DNA of 21,654 bases from Prevotella sp. UBA4330 (lineage in GTDB: Bacteria > Bacteroidota > Bacteroidia > Bacteroidales > Bacteroidaceae), in assembly GCA_002394385.1 (NCBI GenBank), contig DGTS01000041.1:1-21654 (forward strand), given 5' to 3'. Positions 20,715-21,654 of this stretch are shown in pieces. The notes beneath the pieces are model-generated. The model had not been told where the DNA came from. It saw only the letters and a program-made list of their open reading frames with translations, and made no database searches. Numbering within the stretch: position 1 is the first letter of the stretch; each line of letters opens with the position of its first letter. Both the position numbers and the translations under genes were made by a program.

Positions 20715-21052
20715 TAACACGCGACGCGATAGAGACGGCATATAGTTTCTTCCACCAGAAACTACGTGTGTTTGAACACTCCACGATGGAGTGGCAGCGC
20801 GACGACATCGAGTATGCCATAGAGCAATATGTGGCAGACATGAATGGCGAACTATACGACACGATTTCGTGTGGCAACGGCCACTTCCTGCGCGACCATC
20901 AGCACTTCGAGCACGATATGAATAGTGCGGTCAACCAACTTGAGAACATGCTCTGTCTTTTCCTGAATATAGTTGACTCCTTTCACCCCTTGTTTTTTAA
21001 CATTTGCCTATCCATACGGAAAAAGTTGACTCGCCCTACTGGAAGAAGTTGA
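20711..21052 (+). CDS. Conserved-looking hypothetical protein with repeat-coded C-terminus
   Basis: A 113-residue product. The first about 80 residues ('MITRDAIETAYSFFHQKLRV', 'WQRDDIEYAIEQYVADMN', 'LRDHQHFEHDMNSAVNQLENML') look like a well-behaved helical cytoplasmic protein, and I recall similar short proteins after DUF4250 in Bacteroidales. The remaining about 30 residues ('CLFLNIVDSFHPLFFNICLS' and a basic tail) are unlike it in composition and are coded by the beginning of the GTTGAC array; the TGA stop at 21050-21052 is within one GTTGAC unit. The true ancestral end was therefore probably near residue 80. It overlaps the DUF4250 gene by 4 bases. Function unknown. Confidence 0.6.
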   Translation: MITRDAIETAYSFFHQKLRVFEHSTMEWQRDDIEYAIEQYVADMNGELYDTISCGNGHFLRDHQHFEHDMNSAVNQLENMLCLFLNIVDSFHPLFFNICLSIRKKLTRPTGRS

Positions 21053-21174
21053 CGACCTTCCCTGAGCAGGTTGACTCTTTTGCTAAGAACGTTGACTTCG
21101 TACGGATATTGTTGACTCTTCATACTATTTTCGTTTACTTCGTACTGTCTTGGTTGACTCGCCTGCTTTCCCGG
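20972..21174 (+). repeat. Phased GTTGAC direct-repeat array
   Basis: GTTGAC occurs at 20972, 21025, 21048, 21070, 21091, 21111 and 21153, with a one-base variant GTTTAC at 21133. From 21025 the steps are 23, 22, 21, 20, 22 and 20 bp; most copies continue as GTTGACT. The sequence between the hexamers is variable except for short CGTAC(T/G)G-like pieces (near 21098 and 21140). All are in one orientation. Confidence 0.85.
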
Positions 21175-21199
21175 CGCCAGCCCCTAACCATGAAAGACA

Positions 21200-21240
21200 C
21201 TCGGGGGGTGCCCTGCGGCAGGGGGCAGACAGCCCCCGAG
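21200..21240. other. Nested hairpin next to the IS3 transposase
   Basis: CTCGGGGG (21200-21207) pairs with CCCCCGAG (21233-21240), enclosing a second dyad CCCTG-CGG-CAGGG (21211-21223). It lies 13 bp after the transposase stop. It may protect the element from, or end, transcription at its 3' boundary. No T-run is present. Confidence 0.6.
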
Positions 21241-21253
21241 AGCCTTCTTCCTG

Positions 21254-21654
21254 TCAACCCCACATGCGCTGCTGGATGCCATGCTCTTGATGGGCCTGAG
21301 AGGGTGCCTTCATGCCAATGCTGGCGTGTGGGCGGCGGTCGTTGTAGAAGCCGATGAAGCCGGAGATCCGCTCCCGTGCGTCACCGATTGTCTTGAAGCG
21401 CCGCTCACGGTAGACGACTTCAGTCTTGAGGATGCCGTTCACACGTTCTGCAATGGCGTTGTCGGTGGGTTTGTAATCCTCTGTCATGCTGATTCTTATA
21501 CCATACTTCTTCAGTTCGTCCGTATAGGCGTTGCAGCAGTACTGTACTCCCCGGTCAGAGTGGTGGATGAGTCCTTGCAGTTCATCTGCCGTAGCCTGGC
21601 CTATAGCCATACGCAGAGCCTGCAAAGTGTACTCGGCCTCCAGTGTCGCGGACA
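21254..21654 (-). CDS. IS3-family transposase OrfB, C-terminal part (5' end outside window)
   Basis: The frame is open from the window edge on the minus strand to TGA at 21254-21256, giving about 133 residues (starting SATLEAEYTLQALRM). The rve integrase core is visible: 'GLIHHSDRGVQYCCNAY' with the second catalytic Asp, and 'DNAIAERVNGILKTE', where the Glu stands 35 residues after that Asp, the D(35)E spacing of IS3 elements; then 'FIGFYNDRRPHASIG' at the C-terminus. The first catalytic Asp and the N-terminal HTH are outside the window. The part seen is intact, with no frameshift, so the element may be active. In a full IS3, OrfB is made by programmed -1 frameshifting from OrfA. Confidence 0.92.
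   Translation of the reverse strand, partial: SATLEAEYTLQALRMAIGQATADELQGLIHHSDRGVQYCCNAYTDELKKYGIRISMTEDYKPTDNAIAERVNGILKTEVVYRERRFKTIGDARERISGFIGFYNDRRPHASIGMKAPSQAHQEHGIQQRMWG

Larger units (their letters stand above)
21191..21654 (-). mobile_element. 3' part of an IS3-family insertion sequence (extends beyond window)
   Basis: The segment contains the C-terminal transposase coding sequence and its downstream hairpin. The terminal inverted repeat could not be fixed because only one end is in the window; the boundary given at 21191 is a guess from the change of sequence character after the GTTGAC array and the TGAAAGACAC that starts there. The left half, with OrfA, is outside. Confidence 0.5.

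Noticed and set aside
21025..21158. GTTGACT motifs as a row of -35 promoter boxes (TTGACA-like)
   Set aside because: Bacteroidetes promoters use TTTG/TAnnTTTG, and no matching -7 elements are phased with the hexamers.
21252..21257. GTTGAC at the transposase stop codon as an array member
   Set aside because: It is on the opposite strand and out of the 20-23 bp phase; it is coding sequence of the IS.
1..21654. tRNA or rRNA genes
   Set aside because: I looked for cloverleaf-like stems with GTTCRANNC loops and for rRNA signatures and saw none; the 39-bp his-region cores fold into three-way junctions but are too short for tRNA.

Overview
The window looks like chromosome from a Bacteroidales bacterium, most likely Prevotella or a close relative. 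The evidence is: promoters of the Bacteroidetes type (-7 element TAnnTTTG, -33 TTTG) upstream of at least six genes, no consistent Shine-Dalgarno sites, a lysyl-tRNA synthetase with the C-terminal extension of that phylum, a hisG-hisD-hisC gene order, and intergenic DNA full of heptamer and about 22-bp repeats. This assignment is by gene content and promoter style only; I could not run a search.

Region 1 (1-2490, plus strand) is a closely packed run of small accessory genes: the 3' end of a uracil-DNA-glycosylase-like gene, a shortened YdeI-like gene, a TIGR04076-type protein, a DUF5131 (phage Gp37/Gp68-like) protein with a CX6CX2C motif, and two unknown small proteins. They run convergently, with a 9-bp gap, into region 2.

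Region 2 (2499-7974, minus strand) is core metabolism and translation: a family-10-like (GHL10/YngK) secreted glycosidase, a SpoU/TrmH rRNA or tRNA methyltransferase, lysS with its own promoter, and gpsA (glycerol-3-phosphate dehydrogenase). Region 3 (8074-14255, plus strand) starts at a good divergent promoter and carries a CstA-type carbon-starvation/peptide or pyruvate transporter, a small outer-membrane beta-barrel protein, nadC (NAD synthesis), an M23 cell-wall metallopeptidase overlapping nadC by 7 nt, and a C69 dipeptidase, closed by a perfect 15-bp-stem terminator.

Region 4 (14554-18064, minus strand) is the hisG-hisD-hisC part of the histidine operon. Its gaps are built almost entirely of repeats: heptamer arrays (AACTCCT) around a 39-bp foldable core, one composite copy after each his gene, with the stop codons lying inside or touching the arrays. 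hisB does not follow hisC. Divergent from hisG is a MltF-like lytic transglycosylase lipoprotein with an apparently repeat-derived linker. A second SpoU methyltransferase faces it across another ten-copy heptamer array.

Region 5 (20296-21654) has a DUF4250 gene overlapping a small conserved-looking gene, flanked on both sides by degenerate arrays of 20-23 bp period, and then the 3' part of an IS3-family transposase running off the window. The most unusual material in the window is not a new protein system but this set of repeat families: four heptamer arrays that form gene 3' ends, and three unrelated arrays that share a two-helical-turn period.
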